From Micavibrio sp. UBA2638 (lineage in GTDB: Bacteria; Pseudomonadota; Alphaproteobacteria; Micavibrionales; Micavibrionaceae): a DNA stretch of 64,000 nucleotides. This document shows positions 26,443 through 35,032 of the stretch, piece by piece. The stretch lies in NCBI GenBank assembly GCA_002359735.1, contig DENS01000007.1, positions 1-64,000 on the forward strand, in the 5' to 3' direction. The notes under the pieces are model-generated. The model ran no database searches. It saw nothing but the letters and a program-made list of their open reading frames with translations, and was not told the origin of the DNA. A program made the translations under genes and the position numbers. Positions within the stretch are counted from its first letter, which is position 1. Each line of letters starts with the position of its first letter.

Positions 26443-28587
26443 ATGATTAGCGTTGATGAAAGCAAGGCTGAAAATAGCCATAAAAACCGGCGCGGGCGGG
26501 GCGCTTTTTCGCCTTTAATGCTTCTGTCGCAAGGCTTACACCAGGAATGGGACGCCCAGCATGGCCGCTTTTTCTTTTGGACGCCTGTATTTTTTGCCTT
26601 CGGCATTGCTGTTTATTTTTTATTACCGCTTGAACCGCCCTTGATTCTGGGAGGGGGAGCGCTAGCGCTGGCATTTTCGATGTATTCTTTGTTGCCGCAA
26701 GACAATTGCTTTTATCGGCGCATGGCTTTGGCCATGCTTGTGTTGCCGGCCTTGGGGTTTGGTTTTTCGCAGCTGCATAGCCTGCGCGTGCATACGCCCA
26801 TGCTAAATAATGAACTGGGGCCAGTCATGGTAAGCGGCATTGTACAATCGTTGGAAATTATGAAGCCGGACTATGATGCGCGTGTTGTACTGGGGCGTGT
26901 GGATGTAGAGGATTTAAGCGCCGAGAAAACGCCGCGTTATATCCGCCTGCGGGTTCGGAAAGATTATGAGCTAAAGGTGGGGGAACGCATTAGCGCATTG
27001 GCCCAGCTAATGCCTTTATCTGGCCCTGTGGCACCGGGCGGTTTTGATTTTAGGCGGCATCTGTTTTTTGATGGTATCGGTGCGGTCGGCTTTATTTATT
27101 CCGGTGTTGAAAAAATACAAAGTCATGATGGTTTTAGTATGGCGCGCGGTATTGAGACTTTGCGCGCGGCGGTTGGCGCTTCGGTATTTGACCATTTGTC
27201 GGGCCGGCAAGCCAATATCGCCACAGCCTTAATGAACGGTCAACGGGCCGGTATCCCGGATGAAGAGCAAGATATACTCCGCAGCGCCGGGCTTGCCCAT
27301 CTTCTTGCCATTTCGGGCTTGCATCTGGGTTTGGTTTGCGGGGCCATTTTCTTTTTTTCTCGGCTTGTTCTGGCCAGCCTGCCTAAAGTTGCCCTGCATT
27401 ACCCGATTAAAAAATATTGCGCCGTATTGGCGATGTTTGGCGGGTTGGTTTATATGTTCCTGGCCGGGGCAACGGTGCCGACACAACGCGCAATGCTGAT
27501 GAGCGCGGTTGTTTTTACCGCCATCTTGTTTGATCGCTCGCCTTTTTCACTGCGTCTTGTCGTTTTTGCTGCGCTGATTGTTCTGGCGCTAAGCCCCTAT
27601 AGTCTGTTGGGGGCCAGTTTTCAACTTTCATTTGCGGCGGTGACGGCATTGGTCGCTTTTTATGATCGCCTGCGCCCCTTGATATCAAAGTTCCACCGTC
27701 ATGCGGCATGGCCACGAAAAATTGCATTTTATTTCTTCAGTGTGTGTATGACTTCCTTGATTGCCTCTTTGGCAACGGCGCCGTTCGCGCTCTATCACTT
27801 TCAACAATTTGCAGCGTATGGAATTTTGGCCAATATGGTTGCGATACCGATTATGGCATTTTGGGTTATGCCATTGATTGTGATTAGTTTACTTGCGATG
27901 CCGATGGGACTTGAGGCTGTGCCGCTACATCTTATAGGCTTTGGTATTGATCAGATTTTACAAGCTGCGGATTTTGTCGCGGGGTTAGATGGCGCGGTTT
28001 ATCGGTTACCGGCATTTTCTTTCTGGTATTTTGTTCTGGTTGTGTGCGGCCTTTTGTTTTTTATTTTGTGGCAGGGGCGCTTAAGGGCTGCCGGATTATT
28101 GCTTGCGGGTTTGATGGTGCCATTCATTTTGTCACAGCCGCGCCCGGATGCTATGGTTTCGGCCGAACATTCATTGGTTGCCTTGAGGGCCGGGGACAGC
28201 ATTCGCGTCAATACGGTGCGCAAAGACAGTTTTGTTCGTGAAAACTGGGAGCAGCTTTGGGGCCTAGAAAAAGATAGTGCGCGGCTATGGGCAAAGCATT
28301 GGCCAGAGGAATGTGATGATCTTGGATGCCGCGCCGTCTTAAGCAATATAAAGATTGCATATTCCCTCAGCCCTTATACGCATAAAGAGGATTGCGCCTG
28401 GGCGGATATTCTCATCGCTGATCATCCGGTGCGTATATCATGCGGTGCACGTGTAATTGATAAATTTGATACGTATTACAATGGGGCGCAACGCATATAT
28501 CTGAATGATGGAGCGCTAAAAGTAGAAAATGTGCGCGAGGTTACCTCTGCAAACCGGCCTTGGAGCCCGCTCTATCCCGTGCGCTAG
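26443..28587 (+). CDS. comEC: ComEC/Rec2 family DNA-uptake channel
   Basis: A 714-residue polytopic membrane protein. An N-terminal DUF4131-like region with helices (about 40-110) and an OB-like soluble segment is followed by the competence domain, with the signature AGLAHLLAISGLHLGLVCG near residue 285 and many helices to about 560. The C-terminal soluble part is short, with cysteines and no HxHxDH motif, so the metallo-beta-lactamase nuclease domain of Bacillus-type ComEC is absent or degenerate. A TTGACA lies at 26397-26402. No other competence gene is in the window. Confidence 0.9.
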   Translation: MISVDESKAENSHKNRRGRGAFSPLMLLSQGLHQEWDAQHGRFFFWTPVFFAFGIAVYFLLPLEPPLILGGGALALAFSMYSLLPQDNCFYRRMALAMLVLPALGFGFSQLHSLRVHTPMLNNELGPVMVSGIVQSLEIMKPDYDARVVLGRVDVEDLSAEKTPRYIRLRVRKDYELKVGERISALAQLMPLSGPVAPGGFDFRRHLFFDGIGAVGFIYSGVEKIQSHDGFSMARGIETLRAAVGASVFDHLSGRQANIATALMNGQRAGIPDEEQDILRSAGLAHLLAISGLHLGLVCGAIFFFSRLVLASLPKVALHYPIKKYCAVLAMFGGLVYMFLAGATVPTQRAMLMSAVVFTAILFDRSPFSLRLVVFAALIVLALSPYSLLGASFQLSFAAVTALVAFYDRLRPLISKFHRHAAWPRKIAFYFFSVCMTSLIASLATAPFALYHFQQFAAYGILANMVAIPIMAFWVMPLIVISLLAMPMGLEAVPLHLIGFGIDQILQAADFVAGLDGAVYRLPAFSFWYFVLVVCGLLFFILWQGRLRAAGLLLAGLMVPFILSQPRPDAMVSAEHSLVALRAGDSIRVNTVRKDSFVRENWEQLWGLEKDSARLWAKHWPEECDDLGCRAVLSNIKIAYSLSPYTHKEDCAWADILIADHPVRISCGARVIDKFDTYYNGAQRIYLNDGALKVENVREVTSANRPWSPLYPVR

Positions 28588-28665
28588 CATGAAATGCAAT
28601 AAGTAAGGGGCTGGCGACGTGCAGGGGAGGGTATCGGCAAATGAAACTTGATTAGTCTGCTGTCA

Positions 28666-29358
28666 TTAATGATAGCTACGCATCAGGCTAACCAGACGTC
28701 CTTGAATTTGCACCCGTTCAGGTTCTAGAATTTGCGGTTCATATGAATCGTTTTCCGGTTCCAGTACGATTTTGCTGCCCGCACGGCGAAGACGTTTTAA
28801 TGTAGCCTCTTGCCCGTCAACCAAGGCAACAATAATGGCGCCGTTTTCTGCTGTATCACAGCGTTTAATAATGACGGTGTCCGAATCGTGAATACCGGCC
28901 TTCACCATTGAATCACCCTCAACGATCAGGGCGTAATGTTCACCAGCCCCCATCATGTCTTGTGCAACAAATACGTTGCTTCCTTCATTTTGAATGGCCT
29001 CAATGGGGGTCCCGGCGGCAATTTTTCCGTAAACCGGTATTTCCATGATGTTCTGGTTTGCCGCTTGCGAAACCGCGGGGGCGGTTGCGTTCTGTGATGC
29101 CGGTGATGAAGGTCTGCCGCGATCCGCCGCGATGCCATGGAACCCTTCAGGTAGTTTTTTGATGGCAAGGGCGCGGGCGCGGTGCGGCAAGCGTTCCAGG
29201 TAACCGCGTTCAACCAGCCCGGTGATCAGGCGGTGAATACCTGATTTTGATTTTAAACCAAGTGCATCTTTCATTTCCTCAAACGACGGAGCAACATCAT
29301 CGCCGGACATGTGTTCATGGATATATAGTAACAGCTCGCGTTGTTTTTTTGTCAGCAT
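28666..29358 (-). CDS. lexA: LexA repressor
   Basis: SOS regulator with self-cleavage (230 residues). N-terminal winged helix-turn-helix (1-65), an Ala/Gln-rich linker (about 82-103), then the S24 peptidase fold. The cleavage site is Ala115-Gly116 in GKIAAGTPIEA, and the catalytic pair is Ser150 (EGDSMVKAG) and Lys188 (ATLKRL). Its own promoter carries a LexA box (29427-29441), so it is autoregulated. It is next to trpC, as in many alphaproteobacteria, where moaC/moeA often intervene; they are absent here. Confidence 0.97.
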   Translation of the reverse strand: MLTKKQRELLLYIHEHMSGDDVAPSFEEMKDALGLKSKSGIHRLITGLVERGYLERLPHRARALAIKKLPEGFHGIAADRGRPSSPASQNATAPAVSQAANQNIMEIPVYGKIAAGTPIEAIQNEGSNVFVAQDMMGAGEHYALIVEGDSMVKAGIHDSDTVIIKRCDTAENGAIIVALVDGQEATLKRLRRAGSKIVLEPENDSYEPQILEPERVQIQGRLVSLMRSYH

Positions 29359-29426
29359 AGTGTTCTCTCTTTAGTGTTTATTGGGCCCGCATAAACGGAT
29401 GGTAAGGATTCTGTTGTCCTTATTAT

Positions 29427-29455
29427 GTTCTACTTTAGTTCTGGTTTTGTGTCAA
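29427..29455 (-). promoter_or_regulatory. lexA promoter with overlapping SOS box
   Basis: On the minus strand TTGACA (29450-29455) is followed after exactly 17 bases by TAGAAC (29427-29432). The alphaproteobacterial LexA box GTTC-N7-GTTC (plus strand 29427-29441; GAAC-N7-GAAC in the gene's direction) covers the spacer and the -10. It lies 69-83 bases before the lexA ATG. LexA bound here would block polymerase. Confidence 0.85.
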
Positions 29456-29485
29456 CTTTTGTATGTAAGATTATTAATGGGAAAC

Positions 29486-30325
29486 TCAGTGGCCTAACAA
29501 GGCGGCGGTGGCCTTTTTTACATCAGCCTGACGCATCAGGCTTTCGCCAACCAGGAAGGTGTTATAGCCCGATTGTTGCAGATTTTTAATGTCGCTATTG
29601 TCAAAAATACCACTTTCCGCAACGCGCAGGCAATCATGCGGCATGGCCTTTGAAAGAGCGTGTGAGGTCTCAATGCTTACCTCTAATGTTTTAAGATTCC
29701 GGTTGTTGACGCCAATCATGTCGGCATTTAAGGCTTTGGCGCGTTCAAGCTCGTGTAAATTATGCACCTCAACAAGGACGTCCATGCCCAAATCTTTTGC
29801 CAGATTATACAGGTTTTGCATCTGCGGGTCATCCAGGGCCGCCACAATCAGCAAGATGCAATCGGCCCCAAGGGCGCGGGATTCGTATATTTGATAGGCG
29901 TCCAGCATAAAGTCTTTCCGCAGAATGGGCAGGGAACAAGCTGATTTTGCCTGTATCAGATATTCAGGCCGCCCCTGAAAAAACGGGCTATCGGTCAGTA
30001 CGGACAGGCAGGCGGCTCCGCCCTGTTCGTAAAGTTCGGCCAGTTCAGCCGGTGCAAAGTCTTGGCGTATTAATCCCTTGCTGGGGGAGGCTTTTTTAAT
30101 TTCTGCGATTAAGGCGGGGCTGCCTGAGGCTGCTTTTTCTTTCAGGGCCTGAATAAAGCCACGCGGGGGCGGCGCGTTATAGGCCGCTGTTTTTATGTCG
30201 TTTAAAGGAGTTTTGGTTTTACGCTCGGCAAGGTCTTGCAAGGTTCGCGCACAGATTTTTTGCAAAACATCCGGCGTGCCCGGCGGAAACGTTGCAACAC
30301 TCGCTTGACCGGCCTTATCAGACAT
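29486..30325 (-). CDS. trpC: Indole-3-glycerol phosphate synthase
   Basis: TIM-barrel enzyme of tryptophan synthesis (279 residues). Family motifs are ALIAEIKKASPSKGLIR, VLRKDFMLDAYQIYE-like (PILRKDFMLD) and VAESGIF near the end. It overlaps trpD by 8 bases and is the last gene of trpGDC. It is a stand-alone TrpC, not fused to TrpF. The first about 20 residues are variable. Confidence 0.96.
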   Translation of the reverse strand: MSDKAGQASVATFPPGTPDVLQKICARTLQDLAERKTKTPLNDIKTAAYNAPPPRGFIQALKEKAASGSPALIAEIKKASPSKGLIRQDFAPAELAELYEQGGAACLSVLTDSPFFQGRPEYLIQAKSACSLPILRKDFMLDAYQIYESRALGADCILLIVAALDDPQMQNLYNLAKDLGMDVLVEVHNLHELERAKALNADMIGVNNRNLKTLEVSIETSHALSKAMPHDCLRVAESGIFDNSDIKNLQQSGYNTFLVGESLMRQADVKKATAALLGH

Positions 30326-31379
30326 TGCGCCCCTCTATGCTGTCTTTGACATTATCTTCCGCAACACGGCTATAGGCGATGTAATCACAAAAATTCTGCC
30401 ACGCAAAGCCGGAATCAATGGCGTCTGCGGCTCTGGCAACGCCGTCCTTCAGATCATTGCAGCTTTGATGAATGGATAAAACCGCCGCAGTATTGGCCAG
30501 AATAATATCACGGTACGCGCCAATTTCGCCTTGTAATACGGCGCGCAAAGCCATGGCGTTTTGTTGAGCGTCACCGCCCTTCAGGTCATTGATATTGTGG
30601 GTGCGCAGGCCAAAATGGTCTGGTGTAATTGTATCTTCTTTGATGGCGATATCTTCTTCCAGGACCGCAATTTTGGTGGGGGCAGATATTGATATTTCAT
30701 CCAGACCGTCCGTTCCATAAACAACCCAGGCGCGTTTTGTTCCCAGTTTTTTGAGTGTTTCTGCCATTGGCATGACCCATTTTTCATCGAACACGCCCAT
30801 TAACTGCCTACGGGTTCCTGCCGGGTTTGCCAGCGGCCCAAGCAGGTTAAATATGGTGCGGTCCCCGATGTCTTTGCGTACAGGGGCGATATAGCGCATG
30901 GACTGATGATGGTTGGGCGCCATCAAAAAAGCGAAGCGAAATTGCTTTAGCGCATGTTCCAGTGCAAAGCCCGGTAAGTCAAGATTGACGCCAAGGGCTT
31001 CCAGAACATCGGCTGCGCCTGATTTTGAACTGGCGGCGCGGTTTCCATGCTTGGCGATAGGAACGCCGCACGCCGCCGCCACAATGGCAACCGCGGTGGA
31101 AATGTTATAGGTTCCTGATTTATCACCGCCTGTGCCGCAGCAATCTACGCTGTCTATCGGGGCTTTGATTGTGTGGGTTTTCTGGCGCAGGATGCGGGCG
31201 GCGCCGGTGATCTCGGCAACGTTTTCACCTTTCTTGGACAGGGCCATTAGAAAGGCTTTTAAGTCAGCTTCCTCAACCTGACCATCCATGATGGCTTGCA
31301 TTGATTCCATCATATTGGCTTCGGTCAGCGATTGCCCGTCATGCATGCGGGTGATTGAATCTTTTACGATTGTGCTCAT
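30318..31379 (-). CDS. trpD: Anthranilate phosphoribosyltransferase
   Basis: Joins anthranilate to PRPP (353 residues). The PRPP/Mg motifs are CCGTGGDKSGTYNIST, KHGNRAASSKSGAADVLE and GLDEISISAPT. It overlaps trpG by 4 bases and trpC by 8, implying a translationally coupled operon. The C-terminal extension (KDSIEGRNV) is short. All signature residues for activity appear to be present. Confidence 0.96.
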   Translation of the reverse strand: MSTIVKDSITRMHDGQSLTEANMMESMQAIMDGQVEEADLKAFLMALSKKGENVAEITGAARILRQKTHTIKAPIDSVDCCGTGGDKSGTYNISTAVAIVAAACGVPIAKHGNRAASSKSGAADVLEALGVNLDLPGFALEHALKQFRFAFLMAPNHHQSMRYIAPVRKDIGDRTIFNLLGPLANPAGTRRQLMGVFDEKWVMPMAETLKKLGTKRAWVVYGTDGLDEISISAPTKIAVLEEDIAIKEDTITPDHFGLRTHNINDLKGGDAQQNAMALRAVLQGEIGAYRDIILANTAAVLSIHQSCNDLKDGVARAADAIDSGFAWQNFCDYIAYSRVAEDNVKDSIEGRNV

Positions 31380-31945
31380 AATATCCTTGTGAAGTTTTCT
31401 AAAAGTTTGTGTCCGTGTTCGGTGGCGATACTCTCCGGGTGGAACTGTATGCCATGAATGGGCAGTGTTTTGTGCGAAAGGCCCATAATCAAGCCATCAT
31501 CTGTTTGCGCGGTGATGCTCAGCTCGGCCGGCAGGCTTTCCCGTTCCACGATCAATGAATGATAACGCGTAACCGTATAGGGGCTTGGTATATCCTTAAA
31601 CAGACCGTCCTTGATATGGGTTATCTGTGATGTTTTGCCATGGAGCGGCTCGGGCGCCCGTATGACTTTTCCGCCGAAAGACTGGCCTATGCACTGATGT
31701 CCAAGGCAAACCCCCAGAAGCGGTATTTTATGGCTGGCCGCTACCCCTACGCTTTCCAAGCTCAGATTGCTTTGATCGGGGTTGCCGGGGCCGGGTGAAA
31801 TGATAATCCCTTGCGGGTTGATGGCTATAATATCATCTATAGAACAGGCGTCATTGCGCACAACCTTGCAGTCCAGTTTCAGATCACCGAAATACTGAAC
31901 AAGGTTGTAGGTAAAGCTGTCATAGTTATCAATCATTACCAACAT
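31376..31945 (-). CDS. trpG: Anthranilate synthase component II (glutamine amidotransferase)
   Basis: Supplies ammonia from glutamine to TrpE (189 residues). MLVMIDNYDSFTYNLVQYFG is the family start; the catalytic Cys lies in LLGVCLGHQCIGQSFGG and the His/Glu pair in IQFHPESIATEHG. It may also serve folate synthesis as PabA. It opens the trpGDC operon; its natural partner trpE is on the same strand but separated by the opposed gene at 32077-33423. Confidence 0.95.
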   Translation of the reverse strand: MLVMIDNYDSFTYNLVQYFGDLKLDCKVVRNDACSIDDIIAINPQGIIISPGPGNPDQSNLSLESVGVAASHKIPLLGVCLGHQCIGQSFGGKVIRAPEPLHGKTSQITHIKDGLFKDIPSPYTVTRYHSLIVERESLPAELSITAQTDDGLIMGLSHKTLPIHGIQFHPESIATEHGHKLLENFTRIL

Positions 31946-32076
31946 TGTGGGCTACCTACCGTTTGTTGCCATGCAATATGCTAATATATGCGTTTAAATG
32001 CAAGTCCAAGTATAAGATATCAAGTGTATAGATTTATATTCGGGAGTTCCAATTTAAAAATGAAGGGGCTATTCTT

Positions 32077-33423
32077 ATGCGTATGTTTCATTTCTTTCGG
32101 TCCAGACAGACAATACGCTATACCGCTTTGGCCCTTGCATTTATGCTGGTGGTTAAAGTGATCATCGTTGATGGCATTCGTGCCTACAGGATGCAGAATG
32201 CACCTGTCGTTACCGTGACGCATGATAATGCCACAGGTCTTGAAATGGCCCCATCAAAACGCGTCATACTGGCGCCGTCACAGAATGAACCGCGCGATAA
32301 TAATGTGCAAAGTGCTCCTTATTCTATTCCATATTTTGATTTTTCCGATGATATCCCGCAACCGGATGCTTATCGGCCCGGGCAGGCAGAATCGCGTGCA
32401 GACCGTCAAGTGGAGCCCGGTGTTGATGGGGAAGCAAAGGGTGATGAACAGGGGCAGGGGCGCGGCGTTGGTCTTTCAGGGCAGTCTGGAACCAAGCCTG
32501 AGAAAAGCGCGAAAAAGCAGAGCAATAGCGCCTTTGGTGCCGGCGATTACAGCCTGAAGAACGGGGAGCCCCCCAAATTGGTTGTGATTATTGATGATAT
32601 GGGCGTAGCACGCAAGCAGACACAAGAGATTATAGACTTGCCCGCACCGTTGACGCTGGCGTTTTTGCCGTATGCCGAGCGTCTGGATGACTTTACCATG
32701 CCAGCAAGAGATAAGGGGCATGAGTTGATTATCCATGTTCCGATGGAGCCCATGAATCCAGATCTTGACCTTGGCCCCCATGGCTTACGTACATCACTGG
32801 AACGCGATGAACTTCTGTCGGTCATGAATGAGCATATTTTTAATGCATTTGATGGTTTTGTTGGTATCAATAACCATATGGGGTCAAAATTAACGCAGGA
32901 TCACGATGCCATGTCGTGGGTGATGCAGGAATTACAAGCGCGTGATTTATTTTTTGTTGATTCCAAAACGATTGCAACGTCAATTGGCGCGAAAACAGCC
33001 CATGAATACAATGTTCCATATGCGGAGCGTGATGTCTTTCTGGACCATGTCGCAACATTGGAGGCCGTTCAGGAGGCTTTGCATAAATTGGAGGAGGTCG
33101 CCATACGCAAGGGGGTGGGCATTGCGATTGGACATCCGAAAGACCATACCATTAAGGCGTTGCAGAACTGGATGCCGCAGGCCAAAAAGCGCGGATTTGA
33201 ATTTGTGCCCGTTAGTCATGTTATTTATGGCCGTGATGCCGATGCGGCCCCTGACAGCGAGAGTGACCGCCTAACAAAAGAGGAGGTCGTCAAGGGCCAT
33301 AATGCCGGAAATAGTCCAGCGGACGAGCAAGTTGCTCCAGCGGGGGTGGTGATGGATGATCTGGATGTGTCACCAATTGCGGAACCCGCACCCGAACTGT
33401 TTAACCCCTACAGTGATTATTAA
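32077..33423 (+). CDS. Divergent polysaccharide deacetylase family protein
   Basis: A 448-residue protein. One N-terminal hydrophobic helix (about 12-32) is followed by a low-complexity linker (about 60-155). The divergent polysaccharide deacetylase (YibQ/DUF610-like) domain fills about 165-390, starting KLVVIIDDMGVARKQT and including HELIIHVPMEPMNPDLDLGPHGL, GINNHMGSKLT, FFVDSKTI and GIAIGHPKDHTI. The C-terminal tail is acidic and proline-rich. An envelope role is likely from the anchor and fold. It is opposed to and inserted among the trp genes. AAGGGG lies 9-14 bases before the ATG. Confidence 0.88.
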   Translation: MRMFHFFRSRQTIRYTALALAFMLVVKVIIVDGIRAYRMQNAPVVTVTHDNATGLEMAPSKRVILAPSQNEPRDNNVQSAPYSIPYFDFSDDIPQPDAYRPGQAESRADRQVEPGVDGEAKGDEQGQGRGVGLSGQSGTKPEKSAKKQSNSAFGAGDYSLKNGEPPKLVVIIDDMGVARKQTQEIIDLPAPLTLAFLPYAERLDDFTMPARDKGHELIIHVPMEPMNPDLDLGPHGLRTSLERDELLSVMNEHIFNAFDGFVGINNHMGSKLTQDHDAMSWVMQELQARDLFFVDSKTIATSIGAKTAHEYNVPYAERDVFLDHVATLEAVQEALHKLEEVAIRKGVGIAIGHPKDHTIKALQNWMPQAKKRGFEFVPVSHVIYGRDADAAPDSESDRLTKEEVVKGHNAGNSPADEQVAPAGVVMDDLDVSPIAEPAPELFNPYSDY

Positions 33424-33457
33424 TCCTGATTGGATATAAGCCTGACCAGCCTGGCGC

Positions 33458-34996
33458 TTAATCGGAAATTTTCGTGCTGTTTTGTCCGTCGTTTGTATGT
33501 AAATCGATGGCGTCTTCTGCCGCACGAACAAGGGCCATGGCCTTATTCAGTGTCTCTTCGTATTCGGATTGGGGCACGCTGTCGGCCACCACGCCCGCGC
33601 CGGCTTGCACAAACATCTTACGATCTTTTACCAGGGCCGTTCTTAGGGCGATACATGTGTCCATCGTACCATTGCCAGAGATATATCCAATGCAGCCGCC
33701 ATAGTAAGAGCGGCGGGATTTTTCCAGCTCATCAATAATTTCCATTGCCCGGATTTTTGGCGCGCCGCTGACGGTTCCTGCGGGGAAGCCCGAGAATAAG
33801 GCGTCAAAAATATTTAAATCACTGCGTAGCTTTCCGGTTACATTGGAAACGATATGCATGACATGTGAATAATATTCGATAATAAACTGGTCGGTGACTT
33901 CAACGCTTCCTGTCTCTGCAACGCGGCCTATATCGTTTCGTCCCAGATCAAGCAGCATTAAATGTTCTGCGCGTTCTTTCGGGTCGGATAATAAATCCTC
34001 TGCGTTGGCTTTGTCTTCTGCCGGGTTTTGGCCGCGTTTTCTGGTTCCCGCAATCGGGCGTATCGTGACCTCGTCATCACGTACACGTACCAGAATTTCA
34101 GGGCTTGATCCCACCAGTGCAAAGTCTTCAAACTGGAAATGAAACAGAAAGGGTGAGGGGTTTAAACGCCGAAGGCTGCGGTATAATTCAAAGGCGGGCA
34201 GATCAAAATCTACCGATAGCCGTTGTGAAGGAACAACCTGGAAAATATCACCTGCCCGAATATAGTCTACGGCTTTTTCGACCATGGCTTTGTATTCGGT
34301 TTCTGTTGTGTTGGAACAAACGTCCAGCGGGGTTTGTAGATTGCTGTTGTGGTCTTGCAAATCTAGACCCATGCGCAATTTGGCAATTAACCCATTTAAT
34401 TTTTCACATGTCTGACGATAGATATTTTCTGCTGTTTCGCCATTGTTTCCCGCATGAGAATAGACCGGGGCAACCAGGCACATCATGTTTTTGACATTAT
34501 CAAATATAACCAGATTGGTCGGGCGCATCATAATGCTGTCCGGTATATTCAGTTCATCCGGGTTATTGTCCGGTATATCTTCGGCCAATCTGACCATGTC
34601 ATAGCCCATGAAACCAAACAGACCTGATACGGCCATGGGGGGCACATCGTCGGGGCTGATATCAATATGACAGCTATCCACCAATTTTTTAAGCGAGGTT
34701 AAGGCATCGCCGTTTTCAAGATCCCAGGACCCGTAATTATGCCAGGTGCTGATCTGATCATCAGAGTAAGACCAGATGGTGTCGGGATCGAAACCAACTA
34801 CGGAATACCGGCCGAGCACGTTTCCGCCCTCAACGGATTCCAGCAGAAAGGCGTTGCTTTCGCGCCCGCATAGCTTGTAATACGCCGCAACGGGGGTAAC
34901 CAGATCGGCCGGAATCCAGCAATAGATCACCTGTGTTTTGTCATTATTATAATGCGATGAAAAATTACTAAGGCTTGGGTGAAAGGCTGTCTTCAT
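33458..34996 (-). CDS. trpE: Anthranilate synthase component I
   Basis: Chorismate-using large subunit (512 residues). The tryptophan feedback motif LLES is present (AFLLESVEGGNVLGRYS), and the catalytic C-terminal half has IRPIAGTRKRG, LLDLGRNDIGRVA and FSGFPAGTVSGAPKIRAMEII. It follows ppiD by 36 bases, with no clear Shine-Dalgarno. The first 20 residues are not family-conserved. End-product inhibition by tryptophan is therefore expected. Confidence 0.96.
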   Translation of the reverse strand: MKTAFHPSLSNFSSHYNNDKTQVIYCWIPADLVTPVAAYYKLCGRESNAFLLESVEGGNVLGRYSVVGFDPDTIWSYSDDQISTWHNYGSWDLENGDALTSLKKLVDSCHIDISPDDVPPMAVSGLFGFMGYDMVRLAEDIPDNNPDELNIPDSIMMRPTNLVIFDNVKNMMCLVAPVYSHAGNNGETAENIYRQTCEKLNGLIAKLRMGLDLQDHNSNLQTPLDVCSNTTETEYKAMVEKAVDYIRAGDIFQVVPSQRLSVDFDLPAFELYRSLRRLNPSPFLFHFQFEDFALVGSSPEILVRVRDDEVTIRPIAGTRKRGQNPAEDKANAEDLLSDPKERAEHLMLLDLGRNDIGRVAETGSVEVTDQFIIEYYSHVMHIVSNVTGKLRSDLNIFDALFSGFPAGTVSGAPKIRAMEIIDELEKSRRSYYGGCIGYISGNGTMDTCIALRTALVKDRKMFVQAGAGVVADSVPQSEYEETLNKAMALVRAAEDAIDLHTNDGQNSTKISD

Positions 34997-35032
34997 AGTA
35001 TTTTTTATTGTATTTTTTTGTGCTTTTGCGGG

